Source: an uncultured Prevotella sp. (lineage in GTDB: Bacteria > Bacteroidota > Bacteroidia > Bacteroidales > Bacteroidaceae). Taken from it: a DNA stretch of 6,033 nucleotides. The notes beneath the pieces were generated by a model, which searched no databases, had not been told where the DNA came from, and saw only the letters and a program-made list of their open reading frames with translations. The stretch lies in NCBI GenBank assembly GCA_900557255.1, contig USSA01000174.1, forward strand, positions 1 through 6,033. The letters run 5' to 3'. Below, piece by piece: positions 5,343-6,033 of this stretch. A program made the translations under genes and the position numbers. How positions within the stretch are numbered: the first letter of the stretch is position 1; each line of letters begins with the position of its first letter.

Positions 5343-5837
5343 ATGAAGAATTTTGCAGCGATAGATTTTGAGACTGCCAACCAGCAACGAACCAGCGTTT
5401 GCTCCGTAGGCATTGTGATAGTAAGGGATGGTGCGATTGTGGATAGCTACTACAGTCTCATCAAGCCAGAGCCTGAGTATTATTCCTATTGGAATACTAG
5501 GGTGCATGGACTTACCATGGAGGATACCATGAACGCCAGGGTATTTCCAGAGGTATGGGCTGAGATTCAGCCAAAGATTGAGGGATTGCCATTGGTGGCT
5601 CACAACTCTCCCTTTGACGAGGGATGCCTAAAGTCTGTGTTCCAAATGTATCAGATGGACTATCCCGATTATGAGTTCCATTGCACATGCCGAGCCTCCA
5701 GAAGAAAGTTGGGATCTCTCCTACCCAACCACCAACTACAAACCGTAGCTGCTTATTGCGGGTACGACCTAACCCAACACCATAATGCCCTGGCTGACGC
5801 AGAGGCTTGCGCTTGGATTGCCAGGGAACTACTATAA
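5343..5837 (+). CDS. DEDDh-family 3'-5' exonuclease (DnaQ-like)
   Basis: This 164-residue protein is a stand-alone RNase T/DnaQ-fold exonuclease, which removes nucleotides from 3' ends using two metal ions. All catalytic residues are visible: ExoI AAIDFETA with D8 and E10, ExoII LVAHNSPFD with D92, and ExoIII HHNALADAEA with H147 and D152. The H147-x4-D152 arrangement places it in the DEDDh class. It resembles the exonuclease domain of polymerase III epsilon but has no polymerase, BRCT or helicase part, so it may work in repair or RNA/DNA end trimming; the substrate is not shown by the sequence. The ATG at 5343 must be the start, since the ExoI motif follows within eight residues and the in-frame extension to 5259 overlaps the promoter. 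It is a single-gene unit, divergent from the Sel1 gene, with a terminator at 5894-5933. Confidence 0.93.
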   Translation: MKNFAAIDFETANQQRTSVCSVGIVIVRDGAIVDSYYSLIKPEPEYYSYWNTRVHGLTMEDTMNARVFPEVWAEIQPKIEGLPLVAHNSPFDEGCLKSVFQMYQMDYPDYEFHCTCRASRRKLGSLLPNHQLQTVAAYCGYDLTQHHNALADAEACAWIARELL

Positions 5838-5862
5838 CTCTTACAACTCATTTTAATATTTT

Positions 5863-5880
5863 TTGTCACAAAAATGACAA
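5863..5880. repeat. TTGTCA-N6-TGACAA dyad after the exonuclease gene
   Basis: TTGTCA (5863-5868) and TGACAA (5875-5880) form a perfect 6-bp inverted repeat with a 6-nt A-rich spacer, about 25 nt past the exonuclease stop. No T-run follows on the plus strand, so it is not a terminator by itself; it could be a protein-binding site for the downstream gene. Confidence 0.35.
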
Positions 5881-5893
5881 TAGCACTACAAGG

Positions 5894-5933
5894 GAGTTGC
5901 TTTCACGGGTTCATACCGTGAAGCACTCTTTTT
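5894..5933 (+). terminator. Intrinsic terminator of the exonuclease gene
   Basis: GAGTTGCTTTCACGG (5894-5908) pairs with CCGTGAAGCACTC (5916-5928) apart from two bulged T residues, with a 7-nt loop. TTTTT follows at 5929-5933. It lies 57 nt past the exonuclease stop codon. Confidence 0.8.
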
Positions 5934-5959
5934 GGATTGGTACATCTCTCATTATCTTT

Positions 5960-5996
5960 TAATACTTTTAACGCAAAAATTTGCTTAAAAGTATTA
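5960..5996. promoter_or_regulatory. 37-bp palindrome overlapping a -33 box
   Basis: A 12-bp arm (5960-5971, ending ATACTTTTAA) is perfectly complementary to 5985-5996. Inside it, GCAAA (5973-5977) pairs with TTTGC (5980-5984), leaving one unpaired C (5972) and a 2-nt centre. The right inner arm contains the TTTG -33 box of the next promoter. This geometry suits a repressor or activator site for the gene beyond the window. Confidence 0.6.
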
Positions 5997-6011
5997 TTAT
6001 TCGTACCTTTG
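5980..6011 (+). promoter_or_regulatory. Promoter for a gene beyond the right edge (TTTG-N20-TACCTTTG)
   Basis: TTTG (5980-5983) and TACCTTTG (6004-6011) are separated by 20 nt, a full consensus match. Transcription would begin near 6017. No start codon is seen before the window ends at 6033, so the gene driven is not visible. Confidence 0.85.
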
Positions 6012-6033
6012 CCTGCGTAATCAAAACATTCAA

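Noticed and set aside
5214..5603. Minus-strand open frame of 129 codons
   Set aside because: It is antisense to the DEDDh exonuclease with no family resemblance. The shorter 39-codon frame in the same area is kept only as a speculative finding.

Overview
The window looks like a chromosomal segment of a Bacteroidota (Bacteroidetes) genome, most likely Prevotella/Segatella or a close relative. Evidence for this is several promoters of the TTTG-N19-21-TAnnTTTG type, mostly weak Shine-Dalgarno sites, moderate GC with AT-rich gaps, and protein families typical of the group. No rRNA, tRNA, insertion sequence or CRISPR array was seen.

Layout, left to right. (1) 85-564 (+): a DUF4186 protein. It converges on 600-893 (-), a small protein with four CxxC pairs. 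(2) 1030-2606 (-): a complete hipB-hipA-like toxin-antitoxin pair, genes 2 nt apart, with its own -7 box. Variants of one 22-bp motif lie in the hipB promoter region and, as a hairpin-forming pair, at the end of hipA. (3) 2776-3108 (-): a small secreted acidic Pro/Glu/Thr/Ser-rich protein, followed by a strong stem-loop terminator that insulates it from hipBA. (4) 3351-5070 (-): a probable three-gene unit of a Sel1-repeat protein, a hydroxyethylthiazole kinase (thiM) gene broken by one in-frame stop and one frameshift, and a short membrane-anchored HExxH protein. (5) 5343-5837 (+): a DEDDh 3'-5' exonuclease, transcribed divergently from the Sel1 gene, with a full promoter so close to the ATG that its mRNA may be leaderless. 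It ends in an intrinsic terminator. (6) 5960-6033: a palindrome overlapping the -33 box of a well-formed promoter that drives a gene beyond the window.

The parts most worth a second look are the repeats bracketing hipBA, the doubly inactivated thiM, the palindromic promoter at the right edge, and a minus-strand terminator inside the Sel1/exonuclease divergent gap, where no annotated minus-strand gene precedes it. The genes do not form one pathway. hipBA is a self-contained stress or dormancy module, thiM is a decayed vitamin B1 salvage gene, and the rest are small accessory or housekeeping proteins.
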